Assembly (NCBI GenBank): GCA_041394985.1
Contig: JAWLBI010000001.1
Coordinates: 1,798,001 to 1,862,000 of the forward strand
Reading direction: 5' to 3'
Source of the DNA: JAGLON01 sp041394985
GTDB lineage: Bacteria > Zixibacteria > MSB-5A5 > GN15 > JAAZOE01
Length of the DNA: 64,000 nucleotides
The notes under the pieces are model-generated. The model did not search any database. It saw only the letters and a list, made by a program, of their open reading frames with translations, and was not told where the DNA came from. The position numbers were made by a program, and so were the translations under genes. Numbering within the stretch: the stretch's first letter is position 1; the number at the start of each line of letters is the position of its first letter. Below, one piece after another: positions 14,624-24,080 of the stretch.

Positions 14624-16480
14624 ATGCTTGAAAATCTGGACAAGATAAACACAATACTGGCAACCGATTGCGGTTCCACGACCACGAAAGCCATTCTCAT
14701 CGAGAAGGTCGACGGCGAGTTCCGCCTGATCGCTCGCGGCGAGGCGCCGACGACCGTGGAAGCCCCGTTCGAAGATGTTACGATGGGCGTATTGAATGCA
14801 GTCGCTGAAGTGGGCGAACTGTCCAATAAGACGTTCCTTGATGAAAACGATAGAATCATTTGTCCGGCCAAGGGTAATGTCGGGACTGATATTTATATCT
14901 CTACGTCATCTGCGGGCGGCGGTTTGCAGATGATGGTCGCAGGCGTTGTCCGATCGATGACGGCCGAATCGGCCGAGCGTGCGGCTCTGGGCGCGGGCGC
15001 TATCGTGATGGATGTGATCGCATCCAACGATAAGCGGCGTCCTCATCAGCAGATCGAGCGCATTCGTCATCTGCGCCCTGATATGATTTTGCTGTCCGGC
15101 GGTATCGACGGCGGTACGACATCGCATGTCGTCGAAATCGCGGAATTGATATCGGCTGCCGACCCGAAACCGCGTCTGGGTTCCGGCTATAATCTGCCGG
15201 TTATCTTCGCCGGTAATACGGATGCTCGTCCGGCTATTCAAAATACGCTGGCCAAGAAAGTAGACCTGGGTATTGTCGATAATCTGCGTCCGGTACTGGA
15301 ACGCGAAAACCTGCTGCCGGCTCGTGAGAAGATCCATGATTTGTTCATGGAGCATGTGATGGCGCAGGCGCCGGGCTACAGCAAGCTGATGAAGTGGACC
15401 GATGCCCCCATCATGCCAACGCCGGGCGCGGTCGGCCTCATTATTAAAACCATTGCGGACATCTATAATATCGAGGCGGTCGGTGTCGATATCGGCGGGG
15501 CAACCACTGACGTCTTTTCCGTTTTCCGGCCGGAAGGCAGCGCTGAAGGTGTCTTCAACCGCACCGTGTCTGCGAACCTGGGCATGAGTTATTCGATTTC
15601 GAATGTGTTCGCCGAGGCGACGCTGCCGAATGTCATGCGCTGGGTACCGTTCAGCATGGATGAGCGCGATCTGCGCAACCGCGTAAAAAATAAAATGATT
15701 CGCCCGACTACGATTCCGCAGTCGATGGAAGAATTGGTATTCGAACAAGCGGTCGCCAAAGAGGCGCTGCGACTTGCATTTATACAGCATAAAAACTTCG
15801 CTACTGTCCTGAAGGGCGTACAAAAACAGCGCACCATCGCCGATGCCTTCGAGCAGGATTCGTCCGGCGCGACTATCGTAAACATGATGACGCTGGATAT
15901 GCTCATCGGTTCCGGCGGCGTGTTATCGCATGCGCCGCGCCGTCAACAGTCGGCCCTGATGATGATCGATGCGTTCGAACCGGAAGGCATCACACGCCTC
16001 GCCGTCGACTCGATCTTTATGATGCCGCAGCTCGGCGTTCTTTCGACGCTGCATCCCAAGGCGGCGACGGAAGTGTTCGAGAAGGACTGCCTGATTCACC
16101 TCGGTACTTGTATTGCGCCGTCCGGTGAAATCAAGAAGGGCGGTTCGGTCATGAAGTATTCGATTAACTTACCGAGCGGTCCGGTTTCGGGTGAATTGCA
16201 GGCCGGCGAAATGAAATTGTACCAGCTTGGTCTGGACGAAAAAGGCCTCCCGAAGAAGGCCAAGGCCGTGTTCGAACCGCACAAAGGGCTCGATCTCGGC
16301 GCCGGAAAGGGGCATAAGGTTGAAGCGGAAGTCTCCGGCGGCGTCGTCGGTATTATTCTTGACGGCCGCGGTCGTCGTCCGCTCAATTTGCCGACAGATA
16401 ACAATGAGCGTATCGCGGCGTTGAAGCGCTGGATGACCGAATTGAATATTTATCCGGTCGAGGCACTGGATCACAAATAA
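14624..16480 (+). CDS. glmL: GlmL/MutL-family ATPase (glutamate mutase accessory type)
   Basis: A 618-residue protein of the ASKHA fold. The phosphate-binding motifs DCGSTTTKA (15-23) and GVDIGGATTDVFS (about 286-298) are both present, as is the mid-protein SGGIDGGTT. The best match is the MutL/GlmL family, whose founding members lie next to the two subunits of adenosylcobalamin-dependent glutamate mutase and are thought to protect or reactivate it. At 618 residues it is longer than the roughly 460 of classical GlmL, with an extra C-terminal region from about 480. No mutase subunit is visible in the window, so the symbol names the family and not a proven role. It is first of a three-gene operon and is preceded by a good promoter. 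Confidence 0.85.
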   Translation: MLENLDKINTILATDCGSTTTKAILIEKVDGEFRLIARGEAPTTVEAPFEDVTMGVLNAVAEVGELSNKTFLDENDRIICPAKGNVGTDIYISTSSAGGGLQMMVAGVVRSMTAESAERAALGAGAIVMDVIASNDKRRPHQQIERIRHLRPDMILLSGGIDGGTTSHVVEIAELISAADPKPRLGSGYNLPVIFAGNTDARPAIQNTLAKKVDLGIVDNLRPVLERENLLPAREKIHDLFMEHVMAQAPGYSKLMKWTDAPIMPTPGAVGLIIKTIADIYNIEAVGVDIGGATTDVFSVFRPEGSAEGVFNRTVSANLGMSYSISNVFAEATLPNVMRWVPFSMDERDLRNRVKNKMIRPTTIPQSMEELVFEQAVAKEALRLAFIQHKNFATVLKGVQKQRTIADAFEQDSSGATIVNMMTLDMLIGSGGVLSHAPRRQQSALMMIDAFEPEGITRLAVDSIFMMPQLGVLSTLHPKAATEVFEKDCLIHLGTCIAPSGEIKKGGSVMKYSINLPSGPVSGELQAGEMKLYQLGLDEKGLPKKAKAVFEPHKGLDLGAGKGHKVEAEVSGGVVGIILDGRGRRPLNLPTDNNERIAALKRWMTELNIYPVEALDHK

Positions 16481-16499
16481 CGAATCGAGAGTTTGTAGC

Positions 16500-17312
16500 A
16501 TGATTCGAAACGCATTAACAATCGTACTGATAATCGGACTGTGTCTTGCCTCATCTGTGGTGGCCAAGAATTACGTCAACTGGAAGGGCGAATTCTGGCT
16601 GGAGATGCCGGAGGGCTGGGATAAAGTCGAATATCGCGAAGTCGATCGTATGCTTGCCACAATGGATACGACGACAGAAGTGTACAAGTACGAAGCGGTG
16701 CTGGCGCCTGTCGAATCCGTTCCGTTTACGTCGGGGCCGTATGTGTTTATCACATTCGAACCGGGCGGCGATATGAGTGATGCGGCAGCGGATTCACTGT
16801 TGCGCGGCATTGCCGCGGGGTATGCCGACGATATTATGGAATCGCCCAATGCGGCCCGGTTATCCGATCTGAATCCGGGCCAGCCGCGACTGAATCTGGA
16901 AAATCGGACCGTTCAAGTGTTAAGCGAATTGGCGTTTTCAGAAAATTCGGTCTCCAAACTCTGGATGTATTTGAAATTGAATCATGCGGGACTCATCGCG
17001 TTTTATATGTATTGCCCGATCGATGAGTTCGAAGCCACCAAGCCGGAATTTGAGGCGATGATTAACTCGCTCAAATTCGACGGCTTGAAAGAGGCGGCCG
17101 GCAGTGAATCTGCGACCTTTACCGATGTTCGCGGAAATGACGAAATGCCGGGCCGTCCGTCAGGCGGTGAGGCAGATGAAGCCGCCGAGGGTTTCGCCGC
17201 ATTCAAGAATTGGATATACATTATTATCGGGATCGTCATCGTTGCCGGAATCGTCTGGTATGCCGTGATAGTCCCGCGCAGAAAGAAACAACAAGAAAAC
17301 GGTTCAGATTAA
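16500..17312 (+). CDS. Unknown exported protein with C-terminal membrane anchor
   Basis: A 270-residue protein. A signal peptide ends near VVAK (20-23). A soluble domain follows (about 24-195) that begins WKGEFWLEMPEGWDKV and resembles lipoprotein-like stress or PsbP-type domains only in general shape. Then come an acidic linker and a C-terminal membrane helix (about 237-257) with a basic cytosolic tail, RRKKQQ. It is therefore a periplasmic domain tethered to the inner membrane by its C-terminus. It lies 19 bases after the GlmL-like gene and 32 before the next, inside one operon. I do not recognise a family. Confidence 0.8.
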   Translation: MIRNALTIVLIIGLCLASSVVAKNYVNWKGEFWLEMPEGWDKVEYREVDRMLATMDTTTEVYKYEAVLAPVESVPFTSGPYVFITFEPGGDMSDAAADSLLRGIAAGYADDIMESPNAARLSDLNPGQPRLNLENRTVQVLSELAFSENSVSKLWMYLKLNHAGLIAFYMYCPIDEFEATKPEFEAMINSLKFDGLKEAAGSESATFTDVRGNDEMPGRPSGGEADEAAEGFAAFKNWIYIIIGIVIVAGIVWYAVIVPRRKKQQENGSD

Positions 17313-17344
17313 TCTGATGAGATAGAAAGAAAGGCTGTAGAGCT

Positions 17345-18487
17345 ATGGCACATGCATATACACCCGGACTGAAGGTCACGGAGCGGCAGTTGGTTCAGAA
17401 GCGTCGTATTTTACCGCTCAAGGGAGAAGTCGTGGCGAAGGTCGGTGATAAGGCCACGCCGGATACGGTCGTCGCCCGCACATTTTTGCCCGGCGATGTC
17501 GAACCGATTAACGTTGCCAATATCCTTGGATTGCCTCCGGAAGACGTTGAAGCCTGTATGCTGAAAAAAGAAGGCGATACCATAAAGAAGGGCGAGATTA
17601 TTGCCCAGACCAAACCGCTGTTCGGCTTAAGCTTTTTAAAGAACTTCAGCCCGAAGTGCCAGGCGACACTCGACGGTACCATCGAGTCTATTTCATCGGT
17701 AACGGGCCAGGTTCTCCAGCGTGGTAAACCGATTCCGGTCGAAGTAACTGCATATCTGAACAGTGAAGTCATCGAAACCATCCCGGATGAAGGTGTTGTC
17801 GTATCGACTTGGGGTTCCTTCATTCAGGGTATTTTCGGTATCGGCGGCGAGACGCACGGCACGATTAAGGTTGTCGTTCCGAACAATGCTACGCAATTGC
17901 AGGAGAAATATATTACCGAGGATTGTAAAGGCTGCGTTATCATCGGCGGTTCTCGTGTAACGGCGAATGCGATTAAGAAAGCGATTTCGGTCGGGGTGAA
18001 AGGCGTTGTGTCCGGCGGATTCGATGATAAAGACTTGCGCGAATTTTTAGGATACGATATCGGCGTCGCCATTACCGGCTCGGAAGACCTCGGTATTACG
18101 CTGGTCGTAACCGAAGGATTCGGTGATATCAACATGGCCGGTAAAACCTTCGAGCTGTTGAAGTCAAAAGAAGGCCAGATGGCCTGTATCAACGGCGCGA
18201 CACAGATTCGCGCCGGCGTGATTCGTCCGGAAGTCGTAATTCCGATGACGGGTGATCCCAAGAAGAGAGATGAAGGTGAATCGTATAAGCAGCAGGGTTT
18301 GGATATCGGTTCGCCGATTCGTATCATTCGCCATCCCTATTTCGGCAAACTCGGCAAAGTGACGGCTCTGCCGTCGCCGCTGCAGGTGCTGGAGTCTGAG
18401 TCAAAGGCTCGTGTGCTCGGTGTCGAGTTCGAAGATGGTGCGACTGCTATCGTGCCGCGCGCGAATGTCGAACTTATTGAATCGTAA
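17345..18487 (+). CDS. Unknown protein with lipoyl-like and KOW-like regions, GlmL partner
   Basis: A 380-residue cytoplasmic protein, no signal peptide. Residues about 20-130 have the look of a biotinyl/lipoyl-type hybrid motif (GEVVAKVGDKVTP-like start, then DGTIESISSVTGQVLQRG). A central Rossmann-like stretch contains GCVIIGGSRVTANAIKKA. The C-terminus (about 330-380) resembles a KOW-type small barrel (GKLGKVTALP ... VPRANVELIE). I do not know its function. It closes the operon with the GlmL-like ATPase, so a shared complex is likely. A bidirectional terminator follows within 25 bases. It lacks the conserved biotinylation MKM motif, so covalent lipoylation is unlikely. Confidence 0.85.
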   Translation: MAHAYTPGLKVTERQLVQKRRILPLKGEVVAKVGDKATPDTVVARTFLPGDVEPINVANILGLPPEDVEACMLKKEGDTIKKGEIIAQTKPLFGLSFLKNFSPKCQATLDGTIESISSVTGQVLQRGKPIPVEVTAYLNSEVIETIPDEGVVVSTWGSFIQGIFGIGGETHGTIKVVVPNNATQLQEKYITEDCKGCVIIGGSRVTANAIKKAISVGVKGVVSGGFDDKDLREFLGYDIGVAITGSEDLGITLVVTEGFGDINMAGKTFELLKSKEGQMACINGATQIRAGVIRPEVVIPMTGDPKKRDEGESYKQQGLDIGSPIRIIRHPYFGKLGKVTALPSPLQVLESESKARVLGVEFEDGATAIVPRANVELIES

Positions 18488-18502
18488 GACAGATTACAGG
18501 AA

Positions 18503-18540
18503 TAAAAAAAGGCCGGTCGCCATAAAGACCGGCCTTTTTT
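18503..18540. terminator. Bidirectional intrinsic terminator
   Basis: A 9-bp stem (18510-18518 with 18527-18535), 8-base loop, A-tract on the left and T-tract on the right. It lies between the convergent GlmL operon and M28 peptidase genes and serves both. Confidence 0.93.
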
Positions 18541-18560
18541 GTATCTGCTCTACCGTCGAA

Positions 18561-21467
18561 TTACTTCAACAGCACCATTTTCTTCGTTTCCGTTTTTAAT
18601 TCGGTTTTCAAGCGATAGAAGTAAATTCCCGAGGCGACGGTTTGTCCGGAGCCGTCCTTGCCTTCCCATTCGACAACCGTGACACCCGGCGCTGCCGCAC
18701 CATCGAAGAGAAGGGCTACGCGCTGTCCGAGAATGTTGAAGACTTCCAGCGTCACATCGACCGGTCTGCTTTCAGGGTTAAAGAATTCGATAGTTGTCTT
18801 CGGGTTAAATGGATTGGGATAATTCTGACCGAGGGCGAATGTTCTCGGCAGTGTAGAACCATCATCCGTATCCGTTACCGGAGTCGAGACACCAAGGTCG
18901 TCGATCGCCTTGCGGAGCGTCTGTATGGCGCTGGAGCGTTCCATGAATGACAGCGGGATATCGAAAAAGACATATTCGTAGGTACCGCCGAGATAGCGCC
19001 AGCCGATAGTTTTCCCTTCCGTCAATGTGGAATCGACGGATGAATTGTAGGTGTAAATCGTATCGTATGCCGCTCCGACCAGTGATGGCAGGGTTGGCAG
19101 GGGAATACCGGTGACGCCTGTGAATGATCCGCCGGTGTGCTGCATCGTGACGAGTGAATCCCAGGCGAGTTCCGGATAACCCGCGATTTTGCTGTGTGCG
19201 CCCACGAAATCAGAAACGATAATGGGGCCGGGGTTTTGAACCAGAGAGAGCGGGCGGCGGCGCATGAATGTGTGGAAATAATTCCAGTAAATCGCGTCAG
19301 GGTCGAGTGGCGTATATATCATTGTGTCTACTTTGTTTACCAATGACCAGTCGCCCCAGCGTCCGAAAATTATTGCTTTGCCGCCGATGCTTAAGTAGTT
19401 GGCCAGGGCATTGTACAATTGAGTGCTGAATTCAGTACCCAGTTCGTCATTGCGTCCCTCAACACCGATGATAACCGTCCCATAGTCAATCAAATTAAGC
19501 AGGCCGGCTCGTTCCGGATTGGTCGACGATGTGTCAGAGAAATAATCAAAGAAGTATCCGGTACAGGCCTCTTTGAGAAATGCGCCTGTGATGGAGTCAT
19601 TGGCCAGGCTGTTACCGCCGTCGGTCGTGCGATTGACCGCCAAGATGCGGTCGCGCTCGAGCTTGGCGGCCTTCATGGTCAGCGCTCCGACACCGGTTGT
19701 ATCGGACGTATTATCATCTGTATCGACTGCAACGATATAGTATTCATGCAAATCGTACCCGATAGCCGGGTCGCCGTCCGTGTAGGTCGTTCCGGTCACT
19801 TCGACGGGGAGGAGCACATTGTCTCGGATAATGCCGTAATGGTCAAAATCCAGTTCGGTGTTGTTGGCGTTCCATGTCAACACGATACTATCTCGAATCG
19901 GTTTTACGGATGGGCCTGTCGGCATCACAGGCGTCGAATGCGGTGTTGCGGTTAGTTCGTCAACTGCAATGGAGGTTCTGCCGTCGACATCATAGGCGAC
20001 CAGATAGAAACTGTACATCTGGCCATCGGTCAGTCCCTCGACGAGATACGATACGCTGTCGACCGGAACGAGTATCGAGTCCGGCTGGGTCGCAGGGACC
20101 GTCGTATAGTGGAGATAGTAATGATCGATGCGAGATATGTCGCCGTAGGTCCAGTTAACTTCCAAAGATTGACCGTCGCCGCCGTCGATAATATTCGAAA
20201 TCGTCACCGGGGGAGGTGCATTATTGACGACATACACGGTAGCCAACGATGCCTGAATCATGCGCTTCATATAATCGAAGTCCATATGAGTCGTGCTGTC
20301 GGCGCTGGAGTGATAAACGCTCGAGAAATGATATTCATGTACGAAGGTGACATCGTACCCGTTATCGGCAAACGGAGCATGGTCGGAATTGCCGGCCGAG
20401 CCCGAGAGCACGCCTGTAATATTGACCAGACTGTCGGCTAGTTTTCCCCACATTTGTGAGTAGGCCAGTTCGTCGCCATAATAAAGCTTGGCAAATGTGT
20501 CGTTGGCGTCAAATGCGATCATGTCCATATTAAGCATGTAGATAATATGATCACCTCGGGCATAGGCTTCATCGGCATAATGTCGTGCCCCGTTCAAACC
20601 GGTTTCTTCGGCATCGAATGCGATAAACACGAAAGTCATTTCGGTTTCGATGTCTTTGAGGATGCGCGCCATTTCCATTGTCCCGACAGTACCCGATCCG
20701 TTATCGTCGGCACCGGGAGAAACGGCGACGGCATCGTAGTGGCCTCCGACGACGATAATGTCATCGGGGAATCGGGAACCTAATTTAACGGCATAGACAT
20801 TTTGTCCTTCATTACCGGCGCCCCAGGTGAAACTGTCGACGACTGTGGAATCATATCCCCAGTCGAAGAATTTCTGTTCGATCCAATCGCGAGCCGCCCA
20901 GCAGGAATCCGTGCCGGTTTCGCGGCGATAGAACGCTTGCAGCCGTTCGTTAAATGCGGTAATCGTGTCCTGATCGACCAGTGCGATGAGCGAATCGAGC
21001 GGCGCCTCGGCTAAGGCAAATCCGGGATAAAAGCCTTTTGGCCTGCTGTAGAATATCTTCGGCTGATTTCCCTCGACCGGAAGAAACTCTATTGAGCCGT
21101 CATCCGAGGCGGCAAAGGCCGATGCCTCAGTTTGGTAGATGATATAGTCTCCATCCTGAAAGAGGATGCGTTTATTTTTATCAGGTGTATGGTCGAAGCG
21201 GAAGGGGATGGCGAGTTCATCGAGGTAAACGTCGGTCGCCTCGAGAGTCGTCTGAATGCCGCGTTCATGCAGGAATTCGATCTCGTTTTCCTCGGCCAGT
21301 ATCAGGTATCCGCCGGGCAAGCGGTGGACCGGTTCGGCGCCGGATTGGCGTAGAATTTCAGCATCCTGTTCGCTGCCGACTCCGACGCGGAGGAGATCTC
21401 CTGCCATGAGGGGGGCGGAAACGACAATAAGCGCAAAGGCTGTCAGAAGGACCCGTTTTATCGACAC
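18561..21467 (-). CDS. Secreted M28-family metallopeptidase with FN3 domains and sorting module
   Basis: A 968-residue secreted zinc peptidase. The start is GTG at 21467, supported by AAGGAGA about 6 bases upstream. A signal peptide ends at about 22 (LMAG), and a propeptide-like region runs to about 180. The M28 catalytic domain (about 185-415) has the usual metal ligands: H243 in GGHYDA, D255 in PGADDNGSG, the E287/E288 pair, D315 and H363. Two fibronectin type III-like modules (about 420-600) and a domain of unknown type (about 610-870) follow. A C-terminal FlgD-like module with QNYPNPFNP ends in KKMVLLK, the type used for surface sorting in this group of phyla. Substrate unknown; probably an aminopeptidase acting outside the cell. 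Confidence 0.93.
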   Translation of the reverse strand: MSIKRVLLTAFALIVVSAPLMAGDLLRVGVGSEQDAEILRQSGAEPVHRLPGGYLILAEENEIEFLHERGIQTTLEATDVYLDELAIPFRFDHTPDKNKRILFQDGDYIIYQTEASAFAASDDGSIEFLPVEGNQPKIFYSRPKGFYPGFALAEAPLDSLIALVDQDTITAFNERLQAFYRRETGTDSCWAARDWIEQKFFDWGYDSTVVDSFTWGAGNEGQNVYAVKLGSRFPDDIIVVGGHYDAVAVSPGADDNGSGTVGTMEMARILKDIETEMTFVFIAFDAEETGLNGARHYADEAYARGDHIIYMLNMDMIAFDANDTFAKLYYGDELAYSQMWGKLADSLVNITGVLSGSAGNSDHAPFADNGYDVTFVHEYHFSSVYHSSADSTTHMDFDYMKRMIQASLATVYVVNNAPPPVTISNIIDGGDGQSLEVNWTYGDISRIDHYYLHYTTVPATQPDSILVPVDSVSYLVEGLTDGQMYSFYLVAYDVDGRTSIAVDELTATPHSTPVMPTGPSVKPIRDSIVLTWNANNTELDFDHYGIIRDNVLLPVEVTGTTYTDGDPAIGYDLHEYYIVAVDTDDNTSDTTGVGALTMKAAKLERDRILAVNRTTDGGNSLANDSITGAFLKEACTGYFFDYFSDTSSTNPERAGLLNLIDYGTVIIGVEGRNDELGTEFSTQLYNALANYLSIGGKAIIFGRWGDWSLVNKVDTMIYTPLDPDAIYWNYFHTFMRRRPLSLVQNPGPIIVSDFVGAHSKIAGYPELAWDSLVTMQHTGGSFTGVTGIPLPTLPSLVGAAYDTIYTYNSSVDSTLTEGKTIGWRYLGGTYEYVFFDIPLSFMERSSAIQTLRKAIDDLGVSTPVTDTDDGSTLPRTFALGQNYPNPFNPKTTIEFFNPESRPVDVTLEVFNILGQRVALLFDGAAAPGVTVVEWEGKDGSGQTVASGIYFYRLKTELKTETKKMVLLK

Positions 21468-21511
21468 GATTTTTCTCCTTGTGCGAATAAACTAACAGAC
21501 TGTTATATAGC

Positions 21512-21539
21512 AATATACAACATTTGTACGACGTGTAAA
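21512..21539 (-). promoter_or_regulatory. Candidate promoter of the M28 peptidase gene
   Basis: On the minus strand TTTACA (21534-21539) and TATATT (21512-21517), 16-bp spacer, about 45 bases upstream of the GTG start. The rest of the 311-base divergent interval (21468-21778) holds a plus-strand TTGACA at 21715-21720 without a clear -10, and no gene. Confidence 0.42.
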
Positions 21540-21778
21540 GTTCTGTTTTGTTTAGCATTTGATACGCGCGAGGCCTAATTTCCCGTTCCAAATATTTATT
21601 GTTTTTCCAATTAGTTTCTTACATGGAAGATGTCTTTCGGTATAATATTGTAATTGATGAGATGGACAGATGTCGCGAGGCCTCGAAAAATAAGGGGTTT
21701 TGGCTGATTTTAAGTTGACATTGGCCCCGCGGAGTTCCATTTTTACAGATTCTAACCTTTGGCGGGAGAAACAAAGGC

Positions 21779-22288
21779 GTGACTACCAACAGCCGGGTTC
21801 TGGTCTTGAATCAAAACTACGAGCCGCTCTCGGTTTGCTCCGCCCGCCGCGCCCTGATTATGCAGCTTTTGGGAAAGGTGGAGATAGTCGAGACGTATGA
21901 CGGACTGCGAGTACGGTCTTATCGCAGGTCGATGGCGCTGCCGTCGGTCGTGCGATTATGGTCGTATGTCAAAGTCCCTTATAAAAAGATACTCTTGACG
22001 CGTAAGAATATTATTAAACGGGACGGGCACACCTGCCAGTATTGCGGTGACACCCGGGCCGTTATGACCGTTGACCATGTTATCCCTAAGTGTCACGGGG
22101 GTGAGGATACATGGGAAAATATGGTGTGCGCCTGTGAGGAGTGTAATAACAAGAAAGGGCATCGCACGCCGGAGCGGGCGGGGATGCGGCTTCTGCGCAT
22201 ACCGAAGCGGCCGAGCCATATTGCGTTTATCCAGAGCTTTATCGGAGTTTCCGATGAGCGCTGGCGGCCGTATTTGTTTATGGATTAG
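21779..22288 (+). CDS. HNH endonuclease-family protein
   Basis: A 169-residue protein with an HNH nuclease fold. Two CxxC zinc knuckles (C86/C89 and C119/C122) frame the catalytic TVDHVIPKCHGG (D99, H100), N114 and H128. The N-terminal 70 residues (VLVLNQNYEPLSVCSARRA) are typical of the free-standing bacterial HNH family found next to housekeeping genes. The start is GTG at 21779 after GGGAG (21764-21768). The physiological role of this family is not settled; DNA repair has been suggested. It stands 8 bases before trpS, so it is the first gene of the trpS-scpAB operon. Confidence 0.9.
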   Translation: MTTNSRVLVLNQNYEPLSVCSARRALIMQLLGKVEIVETYDGLRVRSYRRSMALPSVVRLWSYVKVPYKKILLTRKNIIKRDGHTCQYCGDTRAVMTVDHVIPKCHGGEDTWENMVCACEECNNKKGHRTPERAGMRLLRIPKRPSHIAFIQSFIGVSDERWRPYLFMD

Positions 22289-22296
22289 GAGTGACT

Positions 22297-23268
22297 ATGG
22301 AAACGATTTTGTCGGGCATGCAGCCTACCGGGCAATTACATCTGGGGAATTACGAGGGAGCGCTCAAGAACTGGGTTAAGCTCCAGAAATCGTATGAAAT
22401 GTATCTGTGCATCGTCGATTGGCATGCCCTGACCGCCGAATACGATAAAACCGATTACCTGAAAGATGCCGTCTTTCAAATGGCCGTGGATTTTCTGGCC
22501 GGCGGCCTGGATCCGAACCGGTGCGCCATTTTTATTCAGTCGTCCGTAAAGGAACATGCCGAATTGCATTTGTTGTTATCAATGCTGACGACCGTTCCGA
22601 CCCTGACGCGCCTGCCTACGTATCTTGAGAAGAAGGAGCAGAAGGGGCTGGACAGTTTCGGCTTTTTGGGATACCCGGTACTTCAGGCGGCGGATATTCT
22701 CGTCTACAATGCTCATAAAGTGCCGGTCGGGAAAGACCAGGAAAAACATATTTGGCTGGCCAACGATTTGGCCAAGCGGTTCAACAACTTATATGGAACG
22801 ACGTTCAATGAGCCGGAAGTCCTGCTGACCGAATTCCCGACGATTCCCGGTTCCGACAACCGCAAAATGTCTAAATCGCTGAATAACCATATCGCATTGG
22901 CGGACAGCGAAGAAGAGACGGCCAATAAACTGAAACGGTTCTATACCGATTCGACCAAGCTTCGCAAAGGCGATCCGGGGCACCCGGAACAGTGTCCGAT
23001 TTATCTGTTACACCAGATATACACCGAGGGGCATGAAGATATCGTCGAGCCATGTAAGAGCGGCGCCCTGGGCTGTGTCGATTGCAAAAAACGGCTTACG
23101 GCAAATCTCAATTCCGCCCTGGCTCCGATTCGAGATGAGCGGAAAAAATTAGTTGAAAAGCCCGACTTAGTTTTCGATGTTTTAAAGGATGGCGCCGAAA
23201 AGGCTCGTAAGAAAGCCGTTTCGGTTATGGAAAATGTGCGTAAAAATATGAAAATGGTGTACTATTAA
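22297..23268 (+). CDS. trpS: Tryptophanyl-tRNA synthetase
   Basis: A 323-residue class I synthetase charging tRNA-Trp. The HIGH-type motif is PTGQLHLGNYEGAL near the N-terminus, and the KMSKS loop is RKMSKSLNN. The ATG at 22297 is chosen over GTG at 22291 because AGGAG (22287-22291) is 5 bases upstream. Length is normal. The stop overlaps the scpA start by one base (TAATG). Confidence 0.96.
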   Translation: METILSGMQPTGQLHLGNYEGALKNWVKLQKSYEMYLCIVDWHALTAEYDKTDYLKDAVFQMAVDFLAGGLDPNRCAIFIQSSVKEHAELHLLLSMLTTVPTLTRLPTYLEKKEQKGLDSFGFLGYPVLQAADILVYNAHKVPVGKDQEKHIWLANDLAKRFNNLYGTTFNEPEVLLTEFPTIPGSDNRKMSKSLNNHIALADSEEETANKLKRFYTDSTKLRKGDPGHPEQCPIYLLHQIYTEGHEDIVEPCKSGALGCVDCKKRLTANLNSALAPIRDERKKLVEKPDLVFDVLKDGAEKARKKAVSVMENVRKNMKMVYY

Positions 23269-24080
23269 TGTCCCTTGTTGCCAAAAACTACTCCGTTGAT
23301 CTTGATGTCTTTCAGGGACCGCTGGATTTACTGCTTTACCTGATTAAAAAAGAAGAAGTCGATATCTACGATATACCGGTTGCCCGGGTTACGGCTCAGT
23401 ATCTCAAGTATGTCGAGATGCTGAAGCTGCTCAATCTGGAGAATGCCGGAGATTACATCCTGATGGCCGCGACGCTGATTCGCATCAAGGCGCAGATGCT
23501 GCTGCCTCGCGAATCGATGGACGAAGACGAACTGGATCCTCGGGAAGAGCTGACCAAGGCGTTGCTGGAATATCGCAAGTACAAAGAAGCGAGCGAAATC
23601 CTCCGCGAAAAACGGCTCGACGAAAGCCGCATGACGGCCGTATTCGGCCATTCCAATGGATACCGATCGACCGAAGCCGTCCTGCAGCAGGATACGTCAC
23701 TGTTTGCACTGCTGACGGCTTTTCATGATGTCATGTCCGCATTCAAAGAAGATGATACCTATACCGTAAAGCACGACGACACGACGGTCGAGGATCGAAT
23801 CGAACACATTCTCGGCTTACTCTCCGAAAAAGAGTTTGCCACGTTCGAGGAATTATTCGCCGATGTCCGCGTGAAAATCATCGCAATTATGACATTCCTG
23901 GCAATTCTCGAAATGACGAAACATCACCGCGTTAAAATTCGGCAGGCAGTTGCCTTTTCCGAAATCAGAATTTACCCCACAGATCGTCTCCACCAGACCA
24001 TTACCCTGCCCCCGATGGACATTACATCAGTCGGGACCCCGCAGGAAGAGAGAGAAGAGGTTGCAAGCAGCGAACAATGA
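23268..24080 (+). CDS. scpA: Segregation and condensation protein A
   Basis: A 270-residue kleisin subunit of the bacterial SMC complex; it bridges the SMC heads and works with ScpB in chromosome organisation. The N-terminal signature VFQGPLDLLLYLIKKEEVDI is present, and the C-terminal winged-helix region (about 185-245) is typical. It overlaps scpB by 4 bases (ATGA). The smc gene itself lies at the right end of this window, unlinked to scpAB. Confidence 0.95.
   Translation: MSLVAKNYSVDLDVFQGPLDLLLYLIKKEEVDIYDIPVARVTAQYLKYVEMLKLLNLENAGDYILMAATLIRIKAQMLLPRESMDEDELDPREELTKALLEYRKYKEASEILREKRLDESRMTAVFGHSNGYRSTEAVLQQDTSLFALLTAFHDVMSAFKEDDTYTVKHDDTTVEDRIEHILGLLSEKEFATFEELFADVRVKIIAIMTFLAILEMTKHHRVKIRQAVAFSEIRIYPTDRLHQTITLPPMDITSVGTPQEEREEVASSEQ

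Noticed and set aside
14906..15823. A 305-codon minus-strand frame within glmL
   Set aside because: Same reason: antisense to conserved ATPase motifs, no start signal.
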